A DNA stretch of 26,026 nucleotides from assembly GCA_014905825.1 (NCBI GenBank), contig JACGCN010000132.1, positions 1-26,026 of the forward strand. Direction: 5' to 3'. Shown here in pieces: positions 17,542 to 26,026 of this stretch. Made by a program: the position numbers and the translations under genes. The stretch's first letter is position 1. The number at the start of each line of letters is the position of its first letter. A model generated the notes under the pieces. It was given only the letters and a program-made list of their open reading frames with translations. It was not told the DNA's origin and made no database searches. This stretch comes from Lyophyllum atratum (lineage: Eukaryota; Basidiomycota; Agaricomycetes; Agaricales; Lyophyllaceae).

Positions 17542-17916
17542 ATGGACGGGACTGTTTTTCTCGCCAAGAACCAGGGCAAAGGGGCTAGGGTGCCTGTGCC
17601 TATGGATGTTGGGCTCGGTCGTCGCGCCAATTTGGATGGTGTCGTCTCCCAATATTGGGTGCCACATGCGGACCCAAGCCTTTTGGTGTACGACCTTGAA
17701 TTTGGCCGGAAATCGTTCCAGACGATGCCTGATGGAGAGGACTTCGACGGCCAATTTACGATTTACTACGAAGACCAACAGATAGGGATCACCGGCCCCG
17801 TGGCCTGGCCAGATTGGTACGGAAACATTTTGGTCACTAAGCAAAACGGAAATGGCGAAATGGTGAACTTGGAAGCAAAGGACGTAGAGGCGGTGTTCGT
17901 GTTGGTGGGAAGGTAG
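17542..17916 (+). CDS. Small unrecognised protein, 124 aa
   Basis: The single-exon reading starts at the ATG at 17542 (MDGTVFLAKNQGKGARVPVP). The frame is also open upstream to 17434, but that stretch does not read like the rest. The protein is compact and acidic, with QYWVPHADPSLLVYDLEFG, TMPDGEDFDGQFTIYYEDQ, GPVAWPDWYGNI and NLEAKDVEAVFVLVG. The alternating hydrophobic pattern suggests a small beta-rich domain. I do not recognise a family with known function, and no signal peptide or membrane segment is visible. It is divergent to the F-box/nucleotidyltransferase-like gene and lies 340 bp upstream of a BTB gene on the same strand. A possible leader intron ends at 17526. Confidence 0.6.
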   Translation: MDGTVFLAKNQGKGARVPVPMDVGLGRRANLDGVVSQYWVPHADPSLLVYDLEFGRKSFQTMPDGEDFDGQFTIYYEDQQIGITGPVAWPDWYGNILVTKQNGNGEMVNLEAKDVEAVFVLVGR

Positions 17917-18256
17917 GCGCCAGCGTCGCAATGGGAATGCCGCTGACTCGACTTGGCCAGGGCAATGGATGGCCGGTTGCTGACGTGAGGAAGCGCACGG
18001 GCGGGATTGTAGTCTACATGGTCTATAAATGTGCATATGGTGTAATGTTCACATTCGACCTGAATCGCTGGCAGTGGCGGCATGGCCGATGGAAGCGCGC
18101 GCGACGGGCAAGAATCATGCGCGGGGAAATAGGGGTGTACCGGCAAGTGCGACGTGAAATAGGAAGTGATGGCATGTGCTAAAAACCTGCGGAAAAGGGG
18201 TCGGCAAATGGCAGACAAAAAGGTGTGGCCCAACGTGGAGGCTCGGGGAACGCATC
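17917..18256. other. Intergenic, probable BTB gene promoter region
   Basis: A TATAAAT at 18024-18030 is the only promoter-like element seen. It is about 230 bp before the ATG at 18257, so its link to that gene is weak. No gene is supported here. Confidence 0.35.
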
Positions 18257-19353
18257 ATGTTTCCAGTCAAATTGGCCACCCTGAATTGGGAGCGGAATTT
18301 CATTCTACGCGCCGGTCTGCGCGCCGTGCATGTGGACGAAAAAGTGCTTTCCCGTGGCTCGGCGGTGTTCCGGGACCTTTTCAAGAACGCACCTCTGCGG
18401 CCGCCAGCCTCGTTCACGGTCATCGCGTTGAACGACGAATCCGAGGATGTCTTGCGGTACATCGACAAGGTCTACAATGTAGATGCGTAAGCAGATTGAC
18501 GTTGGTGTTACAGGGAGATGTTTACATTACCATTCAGGGTTCCCCATACGCCGATTACGTTGGATGTGTTGGGCTCGTTGTTGGAAATGGGCCGCAAGTA
18601 TGACGACAACGGCGTGTTCAATGAGATGTCGTGCATTGTCGCAAAAGAGTTCCCTCGAACTTTGAAGGAATGGGATGCCGCTGCCAAGGCGCCCTTTACG
18701 GCTATCAGCTGGACGGCTGGCGTGGAATTCGACCTGATCACTCTCGCCAACACGTTTGACTTGTTTACCGCTTTGCCAAGTCTATGGTACCGCATCTGCT
18801 GTAACTTTACACCGGTACGTATCATGAACCGTGTGTTTTTGCCGACGGCTTATGGCGGACGCAGGCGCAGAGGCGAGATGGTGTCAAGCGTTCGAACGGT
18901 TACACGGCGAGGCTAACGAACAAGCAACAACTGTTGTGCGCAGTCGGAGAGCATAGACTGGCAGTCGCAGAAAGAACATATACATTGAAATGGTTGGATC
19001 TCGGCGAAATCCCGGTGTCAGGATGCAGAACGGTGAAAAGGTGTCAGGCATTTGTTCTGCGGACGGGCGTGGAGGTGGTAGGCCGCGGTCGACCCATCGC
19101 CGCATTGGCCGGGTGGAACGACAACTGGAACGGCAATATGTGTGCAAAGTGCCAGCGACATGCCAAAAAAACCCACGATTGGGGACGCAGGGAGGTGTGG
19201 AAGAGGCTGCCTAGATATTTTGATTTATACAAATGGAAGGACGCCGCTGAGTGGCAGAAGGAATTGGTGAGCCCCACTGGAATCTACTTCGGCCATTTCG
19301 CCCCTGAAGATTGCCCAGAGCAAGCAAATCGGGCCCTGCGACGCTCGCTATGA
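18257..19353 (+). CDS. BTB/POZ domain protein, copy 1, three exons, 331 aa
   Basis: Exons: 18257-18486, 18538-18814, 18865-19353. The introns are 51 and 50 bp, and 332 codons include the stop, all in frame. The BTB core reads ILRAGLRAVHVDEKVLSRGS, AVFRDLF, then VIALNDESEDVLRYIDKVYN. After intron 1 comes LLEMGRKYDDNGVFNEM, the helix pair that follows the BTB core in these fungal proteins. After intron 2 the C-terminal part has LAVAERTYTLKW, a Cys pair (NMCAKCQRHA) and RREVWKRLPRYFDL. BTB domains mediate dimerisation or Cullin-3 binding, and the substrate is unknown. The intron positions and the C-terminal motifs match those of the gene at 23172, so the two are paralogs. A possible further splice donor at GTGAGC (19266) sits where copy 2 has GTAAGA, so the last residues are uncertain. 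An in-frame ATG also exists upstream, but 18257 gives a start close to the BTB core. Confidence 0.78.
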
Positions 19354-19708
19354 ATTGTTCTGATCCTGGCCGATCGCAAAACGCCGCTGAGTCGCAGGAA
19401 GTGACGACGGTTGACGATGAACCAGAGAGGCTGCTGGTTATGAATAGTGGGCTGAAGGCGTGATGGGTGGGGGGCCTGTTGACAATCGCGTGAGTGTAGT
19501 AGTACTGTAACTTGATAGGGAATACCTTTTTGCGGCCGCGTTGCTCCTATGTGCATATCTTGGACGGGCGTACTTCTTTACCATTCTCTATGTTATGTGC
19601 AACTGAAATCTGACGCCGGCGCCACTCGTATGAGCGAAATGCGAATGATTGTCGTATATACATTACATATGGGTGTACTTGCGACGTAGGTAATTAATGG
19701 GGCCGAGG
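19354..19708. other. Convergent intergenic region
   Basis: This is the shared 3' region between the BTB gene (plus) and the SPT5-like gene (minus). No gene or clear structure was seen. Confidence 0.5.
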
Positions 19709-22384
19709 TCATTTTTTGGCTAGCACCGCCAACGTACTGGTTGAATGGGAGCATTTACTTTTCGGGGGGATCCTGCCTTGGCTGTTGCGGATGCCGATGA
19801 TGCTTTCGTCTTTGCCCACCTCCGAAATGATGTACTCCTGTCCGCGTCCAAGGCCCTCCAAAGAGACAACCACTTGGCTCTTCAGCTCTGGAACGACATG
19901 ACGAACGTACTTTTCCGGCACTAGCATCTGTTCCCCCATGACGAAAATCTTGGCGAGCGAACCCTCGATTCCTTTCCATATACCCCATTTATCTTCGTGA
20001 TCGCCGTATTTCCAACCTGGATCCTGTAAAAACGGTTTCGTTCCCTCCAACCGTACCCGAATCGGTTTACCGGTCAAATGCTCCGAAACCATCCACGGAT
20101 TGTATGCTGTCATCCGTCAGTGTTTATATTCCTTGGAAAAATGACGGCGCATACCAAAAGCGAGACCGGGATCGGGAGTCCGAGAACATGGGTTCCACGC
20201 AGGACTAAACGTGACGGAAGTGCTGGGCGGAAGCGGCGTTGACGCGGTGAGAGGAAGAGAGGATACCGGCAGCGACGTTCTTGCATTCACAAATTGAGAA
20301 CCGGAAGTTGCCAGCGTGTGACAGTTTTTTGCAACGACGACTCGGCATCCAACGGCTGCATTTGTGGATCGCTCCTATAAAACGCGCGTAAGCCCAACAT
20401 CACGAAAAATACATGCCACGTACAAAAGACACAAATGAGATAGCTGAATGCGTTGCCGCCGCATCGTGGCCTGGATTTCAATCGATACAAAATTGTGGTT
20501 TTCGGTCGATTTGATGATGGCTTCGTAGTCCTTAAATATGTTGTCTTTGATGACTCGTACATGCTGCCCAATAAGGTGATAATTGGGATCCTTGCCCGTA
20601 CGAGTTTTGATGTCCGTGACAGCTGCCGATGCCGCCAGCTGGACACATTCTAACGGTGCTTCCACCTACAAGGTGTCAGCTTGCATTGTCTGCTTAGGTT
20701 AAGGCGTGCAGCCCACATACCGCTTTCTGTCCTTTGCGGTCGTGAAGCAACACTGTCTCGCGTGTAGATGAAAGAACGCGGCCTTGGGCGCCCACGTACT
20801 CTCCTTTCGTAACCACAACCTCGGAGCCGACAAAAAACGACGATCCACGGTGGATGAAAGACGCTTCCTGAAAATTGACGCAATCGCTGCGAACCACCAC
20901 CTACATCTCGGATTAGCACGTGCACAAAATAAAGAAAGTCGGCGACAATGCTCACCTCCTTGAATGCTTTGTGATCGTGGATAAGGAGACTGTCGTCGAC
21001 CAAGGACGTGACCCATCCTTCAAAGCCGGCATGTGGTCCCAGCACCACTTGCACTTCGTCCCCAATCCTAATGTGCTTTCTGAGACTAATCACCGGACAC
21101 GTTTCGAGAAGATTGCGAGATTGAAGGAAAACAACTGCGTCGTCGTTGATTATGTTTTGGATGACGCCAACTGCGCCCATAGATTGTCCTGCAACGACCT
21201 TGACCGCATCACCGGCTTTCACTCGACGAGCACCCATGATTGCAACCGTGGTCGTAAAGAAATCGTGGGGAACGTCCCGCAATTTCAAAAAAAAAGCGAT
21301 CTCCTCCGATGTGGGCACGGCTGCCTCGGGATAAAAGTCATCGGTACTAAAACTAAGGAATCCGTTGTCGTAAATGGAATTTCTGAACATGAACACTTGG
21401 TTCCTCTGCGTCACCGAATGCTGGCCCCAGACAGCCCTAACCGTGGTTGCATCAAATAAAGCCTGAATAGGCCGGCTGCCACGTTTGCGCTTGGCGCGTT
21501 GAAGGTTAATACGGGGTACGACAAGGACATCTGCGCCATGATGCAAACCTCGTCCTTTGACATAGGCCAAGTCGCCTTGATAGGGACGCTTCGTCAACCG
21601 AACCCAAGAACGAGGTTGAGGAAGAAACGAAACAGGCTCTTGCAAACACAGAGGCGCATCTTCTGGTTCGACGAAATACAAGTCGCGAGAAAAAACATGG
21701 GACGTAGTCTGACATAAACTCACGACGTCGGTTTCACTCCTAGCCTCAATAAAAACCCATCCAGGACGAGAGACCCTGCCGACGATAGATTTGACGTGCC
21801 CAAAAGAGGTGACGGTCCGAATGATCTTTTCCATGAGAAGAAAGACGACAGCTTCTTCGCAACCAGGCTAGCGAAACGAAAATCAGCTTCGGCCTAATGC
21901 GAATAATAAAGGTGTACCTTAACAGCCACTCGCCACAATCGCGGTGGCCCCATAGCAGCTTGTCCGTGTTCAACATCCTGGTAATTATGCGTGCCGATGT
22001 TTTCTGCGCGTTGTCGGGCTCGTGACAGGAGACCGTCCCAATCATTCTCCCCTTGCACGCGCATGTGCTCCCGCAAGAGAAGATGATGTGAAACAGTGCG
22101 GTCGGTGGGGATGGGTTGGTTGTCAAAAAAAAAATCATCTGTCGCTAAACGTCAGAAAAGGACGACTCCTGTGTAACGATTCAACGAAAGTGCACCCACC
22201 CGTATCTTCTTCTTCGTCTTCGTCGTCGTCGTCCTCTGTAGTTTCCTCGGCCGCCTCAAGACTCAAAAACCTCGTGACGCTTTCATGCGGATTCTACATG
22301 TCAACGTTAACAACGAGCCCAGACATCCAAACTGGCGCGTACCTCCACGCGTTGACGCTTGTTAGGCTTTCGTTCAGGTGGCAT
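19709..22384 (-). pseudogene. SPT5-like transcription elongation factor paralog, eight exons, one probable frameshift
   Basis: Minus-strand exons: 22343-22384, 22200-22293, 21918-22138, 20956-21867, 20721-20900, 20424-20665, 20155-20374, 19709-20106. The introns are 48-61 bp. The ATG at 22384 gives MPPERKPNKRQRVE, then an acidic tract (DDDDEDEEED) as in SPT5. LWRVAVK/PGCEEAVVFLLMEKI begins an NGN domain (about 113-190), with PGWVFIEARSETDV inside it. KOW-type units follow: WVRLTKRPYQGDLAYV and VLVVPRI (about 207-240), VKAGDAVKVVAGQSMGAVGV (about 335-355), IRIGDEVQVVLGPHAGFEGW, FFVGSEVVVTKGEYVGAQGR and GQHVRVIKDNIFKDYEAI. A Ser/Thr/Pro-rich part with SPAWNPCSRTPDPG and a C-terminal NPWMVSE domain end the protein. 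SPT5 pairs with SPT4 on RNA polymerase II. Exon 7 is one base short: the frame must change near a T6 run (20325-20330, A6 on the sense strand). This is a divergent extra copy, not the housekeeping gene. Confidence 0.75.
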
Positions 22385-23171
22385 CTAACGCTGGCATGAG
22401 TGATGTTCCGTCTGATTCGAAAACATAGTCACTATCGACGTGTCTTTTGACGAGGCCTGACGATTGACGTTCATGGGAAAGTAATGACAGGGGCGAGGTG
22501 GTAGTAGGTGAACAAGGGTGGAAAGGAGGGTTGGAACAATCGCGCGCACCTGCCCGGCACCTGGACTTCAGGGCAAGCGTTTATCCAAAAACGTGGGTGG
22601 CCAAAAAGAGGCGAGGAAGGGAATTGAACTCAGCTTCCGCGTCATCGGATAGATTGAAGGTTGACATAATAAACCAATAACCCATTTGGGCGTCTGTAGA
22701 CAGACAAAAAAGGGGTGCATAATCATAATCGTAGGCGCAAGATTTTTGCGCCTGCCCGTAACTCACGTGAAAGCCTAAGGCTGCGGCCCCATACGAACGG
22801 AGACCTTTTCACTTGCTATCACGGACCACCATGGTCGCCGAAGTACCGAAGGCTGGACGTCGTGTGCTTGGGGTTAATGTGTTTGACTGAAACTTATAAC
22901 GAATGAGGAGACCGGGCGTATCACCACCTGCGGAATCCAACGAGAGAAACAGCACGACTTGGGGGGGCCGGCATATGCGAAGGCTTACAGGAGGTGGCCT
23001 GCGGTTCTGACGCCACAGTGCTGCCGTCTCAACCGCGTAGGTGCATGTTTGGCAGGCCACGGCGCTTGCCCCTTTTTTGCTGGCACATAGGAGGGTGTTT
23101 CACCCAGTGATTTTCACGGGGCATGAAGGTGCTTTTAATGGGCACGGACACAATACCGGGGGTCTCAGACT
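22385..23171. other. Intergenic region between divergent SPT5-like and BTB genes
   Basis: No gene is supported in this 787-bp stretch. A B-box-like GTTCAATTC lies on the minus strand near 22625-22633, but no matching tRNA fold or A box accompanies it. The rest holds only short frames on both strands without motifs. Confidence 0.45.
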
Positions 23172-24239
23172 ATGGGGGACATTACTCCTGGCTCGTCTGG
23201 CTCTTGCCACACCGGCCTGTGTTTCGAGGACGGCAACGTCATCCTTCGTGCCGATACCGCAAGCGCGTGTGTACACCGAAGCGTGTTGGCATACCACTCC
23301 CCCGTCTTTCGGCGTCTGTGGACAGAGGCACCGAGGGGGCAAAAGGTGCCAATTCTCTTGCTCGATGATCCTTCCAACGATCTGGTGGTGTACATCAACG
23401 CCGTCTATAACATTAACAGGTGCGTACCGGCGCGCTTGGTGATTGATGTGCACACTTTGAGCTGGTGGTAGTGGTGTTGCTGTTTCAGGACCCATTCCGT
23501 TGGCGGAAGTGGGCTGTCTATTGCGTATGGGTCGCAAATACGCCCACGTAGGCATGTTTGCTTCGATGGCAGATAGGGTAATCGCGGAATATCCGGCAGC
23601 GCTTTTCCGCATGGGAGTATGCTCGCCTGAACCCTGCATGAGGATCTCACCCTGCGTCGGTCTTGAATTCGAGCTCCTGGGAATGGCGTACGCGAATGAT
23701 CTGTACGCCGTGGTCCCACCGCTGCTGTACGACATGTGCTCGAGGTTCTCGGCGGTATGTTCGCGCTCGAGGTCTGAAGCAACCTTCGTTTGACCATTGC
23801 ATACAGGAACAGCTCAAGGCAGGACTGGAGCGCACCGACGGGTCAGTGGTCAGAATTTCTTGGCGCGACCAGGTCATTTGCAACGTGGGCCGAGGACCGT
23901 CTCGTGGTGGCGCAAGAGGTGCACACGTTTGGATGGGTGAGGCGCTTGCCGTTGATGGCATGCGCGACGCCATTTGCATGCGAGCGGTTCGCGGCGTCAA
24001 TTATGCGCTCGTTCAGGAGACCCGTCAGACGCGTCAGGGCGCTCGAGGTGTGGAACGACGAATGGGACGTCGCCCTGTGTGGGTCATGTGGAAAGGCGGC
24101 GGAACGGATGCACGCTGCGGGGAGACGTCATGTCTGGGGGAATTTACCGGCCTACTTCGATCTCGGGAACTGGGACGATGTTTGCCTCCTTCAAGATGAT
24201 CTGGTAAGAACATCCGTTGGCACGCCGATCCAACACTGA
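23172..24239 (+). pseudogene. BTB/POZ domain protein, copy 2, three exons with one probable frameshift
   Basis: Exons: 23172-23419, 23472-23754, 23807-24239. Both introns are 52 bp and sit at the same places as in the gene at 18257. The BTB core reads NVILRADTASACVHRSVLAY, FRRLW, then ILLLDDPSNDLVVYINAVYN. Exon 2 gives LLRMGRKYAHVGMFASMADR. Exon 3 starts in frame as EQLKAGLERTDGSVVRISWR, but the conserved continuation (AEDRLVVAQEVHTFGWV, VWNDEWDVALCGSCGKA, RRHVWGNLPAYFDL) is in another frame. Alignment with copy 1 places one extra C near 23890-23892 (GGGCCGAG). The first intron has a second possible acceptor at 23488, but only 23471 keeps the frame. The gene is either a recent pseudogene or carries a base-calling error. 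The protein would have about 320 residues if the frame were intact. Confidence 0.72.
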
Positions 24240-24636
24240 CCGGATGGCAGAGTAACCTTGTGATGGATGTGGAGGCTTCGTTTTTGTAGTCAAATTATCA
24301 TACGCCCTGTCTTTCGAATGCAGTGTTGGGTACTTGTTCATTGGAGAACGTTCAGTGCTCGCACAAGTGACTTGCGGGCAGTACTGGCCATCTTGGGGCG
24401 CGTACGCGGCCGTTGTAGCTAACATTAGGAGTACGCGACAAATCGCTCATGAAAATTGTTTTTCCGCAGGTCACGTAGCCTTGTGATTGTATTGGGGTAC
24501 GGACGCGTACAAAGACAATACTTGTTCGCATGCACCTGATTATTCGCCAATAGGAATCGCGCGTTCCAGGCAACCATTTTCGTTTTTAGGGGGCAGGAGG
24601 CACCTGTCAGGCATATTTAACGGCGGATGCGAATGA
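24240..24636. other. Intergenic stretch, nothing recognised
   Basis: No coding pattern, repeat or structure stands out between the end of the second BTB gene and the unknown segment downstream. Confidence 0.5.
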
Positions 24637-25218
24637 ATGGGCAGCGCAATCATGAGTCATCCTCAATCATTAACCATGAAGCCGGGCCCGAACCCAGACG
24701 AAGGTATGCATGAGTTGATCGTCATGTTCACGCGCCTGATTACGGTTTTAGTTTCAAGACTCGTAGCGGGGGGTAGAAGGCGCCGGGGGAAGGACGGCCT
24801 TCTCTCACACCGATGTTGGAGATGTACGGCGCCATACATTGAAAATCGGCATCTGCAACGCTTACGTGCCAGTCGTGATCAAGTGGCTGCTGGCAATGGA
24901 TGGCTGGGAGGAATCCGTTGCCTACGTGGACTTCATGTTCGCAGCGGTGTTGGTCGGCATAGTTTACGACAGCGGCGGGTGCGAAATCGTCGACGACCTG
25001 GGCACGACGCCATCACGATGTTGGAGCCGACTGCGACTCGTGCACGCCTCCTTACCCGTGGACGGGTTCTGCTTGGCATCGGCACGGTACGGCTGTGGGT
25101 GTTCGTGGTCGTCGACGAACAGGGATTGTGGTGGATGGATTGCGGTGGAATTTTGACATTCTTCTGGGAACCGCTGTGTGACGCATCATTTGCATACATG
25201 GCAGTGCTCAATGCGTAG
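24637..25218 (+). pseudogene. Unrecognised gene fragment, member 2 of a related pair
   Basis: A segment at 24897-25014 reads MDGWEESVAYVDFMFAAVLV, then GIVYDSGGCEIVDDLGTTPS. It corresponds to WRETWVYADFMFAARLLEIV near 15812-15935. A different plus-strand frame running through 25218 encodes a hydrophobic, Trp-rich stretch (RLWVFVVVDEQGLWWMDCGG), so the two readable parts are in different frames. No intron model joins them cleanly. The family and function are not recognised. Together with copy 1 it looks like a duplicated and decaying gene or transposon remnant. Confidence 0.38.
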
Positions 25219-25373
25219 CTCATGTACATCGCCACGGCGGACGCGTGATTATATGACAGCGCTTCAATGTAAAGGTGTGGGTGACGTGGGATGCCATTGG
25301 GGCAACTAGCCGCAGTGTTTGGCGCGTGGAAGTTCTCTCTGAACCAACTCAATCTGGCCGAGTTGCAGTGACG

Positions 25374-25871
25374 CTATGACCACGATAAAACTCGGACACA
25401 AGATGCAATACTACGTGTTACATCCAAACCTGGGTTGGTCACTACCTGTCCGGGCACCTCGCTGCTTCCTGCGTCAACGATGATACGAGCCAAGACTTCC
25501 GCGACATTGTCGTCGGCGTAAATGCGCATCTCGTTCCGCCGGTCCATCGGCAGAAGTGACTCTACCAAGGTCAACAGGGCCTCGGAAGGAACATAGATCC
25601 GCAGCTTTTTTTGCCGCCTTTGCCGCTGTTCTTCGGTGTCCGAGTCCGCAGCGACTATTTTATACACTCCCCCGACGTCGTCGACGGCTTGAAGAAGGCG
25701 TGCAACTGAGACAAAGTCATGAGTGGGACGGTAAACGTAGAAACAAGTCATACCTTTGGCGGATGTGGAAAACACAACTGCATCCCACGGCGGGGAAACA
25801 AATGTACGACAAAGGGGGGGGTAAACCGTAAGGCCCTGCGCCCGGTGAGCGGTCATAAATTTGGTTGGCAT
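25374..25871 (-). CDS. Partial gene, possible relative of the F-box/nucleotidyltransferase-like family
   Basis: On the minus strand VARLLQAVDDVGGVYKIV, then KKLRIYVPSEALLTLVESLL, resembles the arrangement FWDVLTSTRSVLSG ... LNIFVPTGSTGPIAAFVEGL in the gene at 16212-17188. A 48-bp candidate intron (GTATGA...CTCAG, 25706-25753) lies just before it. Because its length is a multiple of three with no stop, splicing cannot be settled from frame alone. A further intron may end at about 25796. The 5' part is unclear and may run towards the window edge at 26026. The end at 25374 follows a plain open frame. The family link is tentative. Confidence 0.35.
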   Translation of the reverse strand: MPTKFMTAHRAQGLTVYPPLCRTFVSPPWDAVVFSTSAKGMTCFYVYRPTHDFVSVARLLQAVDDVGGVYKIVAADSDTEEQRQRRQKKLRIYVPSEALLTLVESLLPMDRRNEMRIYADDNVAEVLARIIVDAGSSEVPGQVVTNPGLDVTRSIASCVRVLSWS

Positions 25872-26026
25872 CGTATGTGTCGTAGACGTGGGAACGGATG
25901 GCAGTTGGTCTAAATAGTGTATTCGGAAACCCTATTGATGCGAGTCCGTGATTGCAGTTCAAACACGGGGACGAAGACGCACCTGTGATTGACGTTTTTC
26001 GGTGTGATTTCGTAGACAACACTTTG

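Noticed and set aside
20552..20562. Third copy of the 61-bp repeat, from an ACTCGTACATG match
   Set aside because: Only 11 bases match, which is expected by chance in a window of this size, and the flanks do not agree.
22205..22236. Trinucleotide microsatellite
   Set aside because: It encodes the acidic tract of the SPT5-like protein on the minus strand, which explains the repeat.
22600..22680. tRNA or tRNA-derived SINE on the minus strand, from a GTTCAATTC B-box-like motif
   Set aside because: The flanking bases do not form a T stem, acceptor stem or D arm, and no A box was found at the right distance.
25800..25871. Helicase motif MTAHRAQGLTV on the minus strand, similar to the Helitron helicase string
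   Set aside because: No other helicase motif is in the same reading frame; the neighbouring sequence reads differently in the adjacent frame, so the match looks fortuitous.
1..26026. CRISPR arrays, bacterial operons or prophage features
   Set aside because: No regularly spaced repeats or bacterial gene organisation; introns and gene families are fungal.

Overview
This window looks like a piece of an Agaricomycete (mushroom-type basidiomycete) nuclear genome. The reasons are: short GT-AG introns of about 48-84 bp throughout; two F-box proteins, two BTB proteins and an SPT5/KOW-like protein of kinds that I recall as expanded in Agaricomycetes; and a large fungal Helitron. There are no bacterial or phage hallmarks. 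All calls come from reading the sequence by eye, without any database search.

Layout. (1) 220-3096, plus strand: an eleven-exon F-box gene that needs three single-base frame corrections, so it is probably a pseudogene or carries assembly indels. (2) 3241-13384: a Helitron-like rolling-circle transposon region of about 10.1 kb, bracketed by two direct copies of a 61-bp sequence (60/61 identical). It holds an intronless Rep-helicase reading frame of about 2,517 codons, split by one in-frame UGA into a Rep part (3673-8493) and a PIF1-type helicase part (8497-11223). It also holds a second, six-exon gene (11556-13168) whose C-terminal half looks like an OB-fold, single-stranded-DNA-binding-like domain. 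(3) 13385-16211: mostly non-genic or eroded DNA with a three-way-junction palindrome (13824-13899), a possible minus-strand gene with internal repeats (14406-14955), and one member of a pair of related unknown segments. (4) 16212-24239: host-type genes. They are a minus-strand F-box/nucleotidyltransferase-like gene, a small unknown plus-strand gene, a BTB gene, a minus-strand SPT5-like gene with NGN and KOW domains (one probable frameshift), and a second BTB gene (one probable frameshift). (5) 24240-26026: a second copy of the unknown segment and part of a minus-strand gene that may belong to the same family as the 16.2-17.2 kb gene.

How it fits together. The Helitron supplies nicking/ligation (HUH motif and two tyrosines) and a 5'-3' helicase, and the second gene may supply single-strand binding. 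The surrounding genes belong to lineage-expanded F-box, BTB and SPT5-like families, typical of dynamic, transposon-rich regions. Indel lesions affect three host-type genes, while the 7.6-kb Rep-helicase frame has only one nonsense codon. The Helitron is therefore either younger than the decay around it, or some indels are assembly errors.
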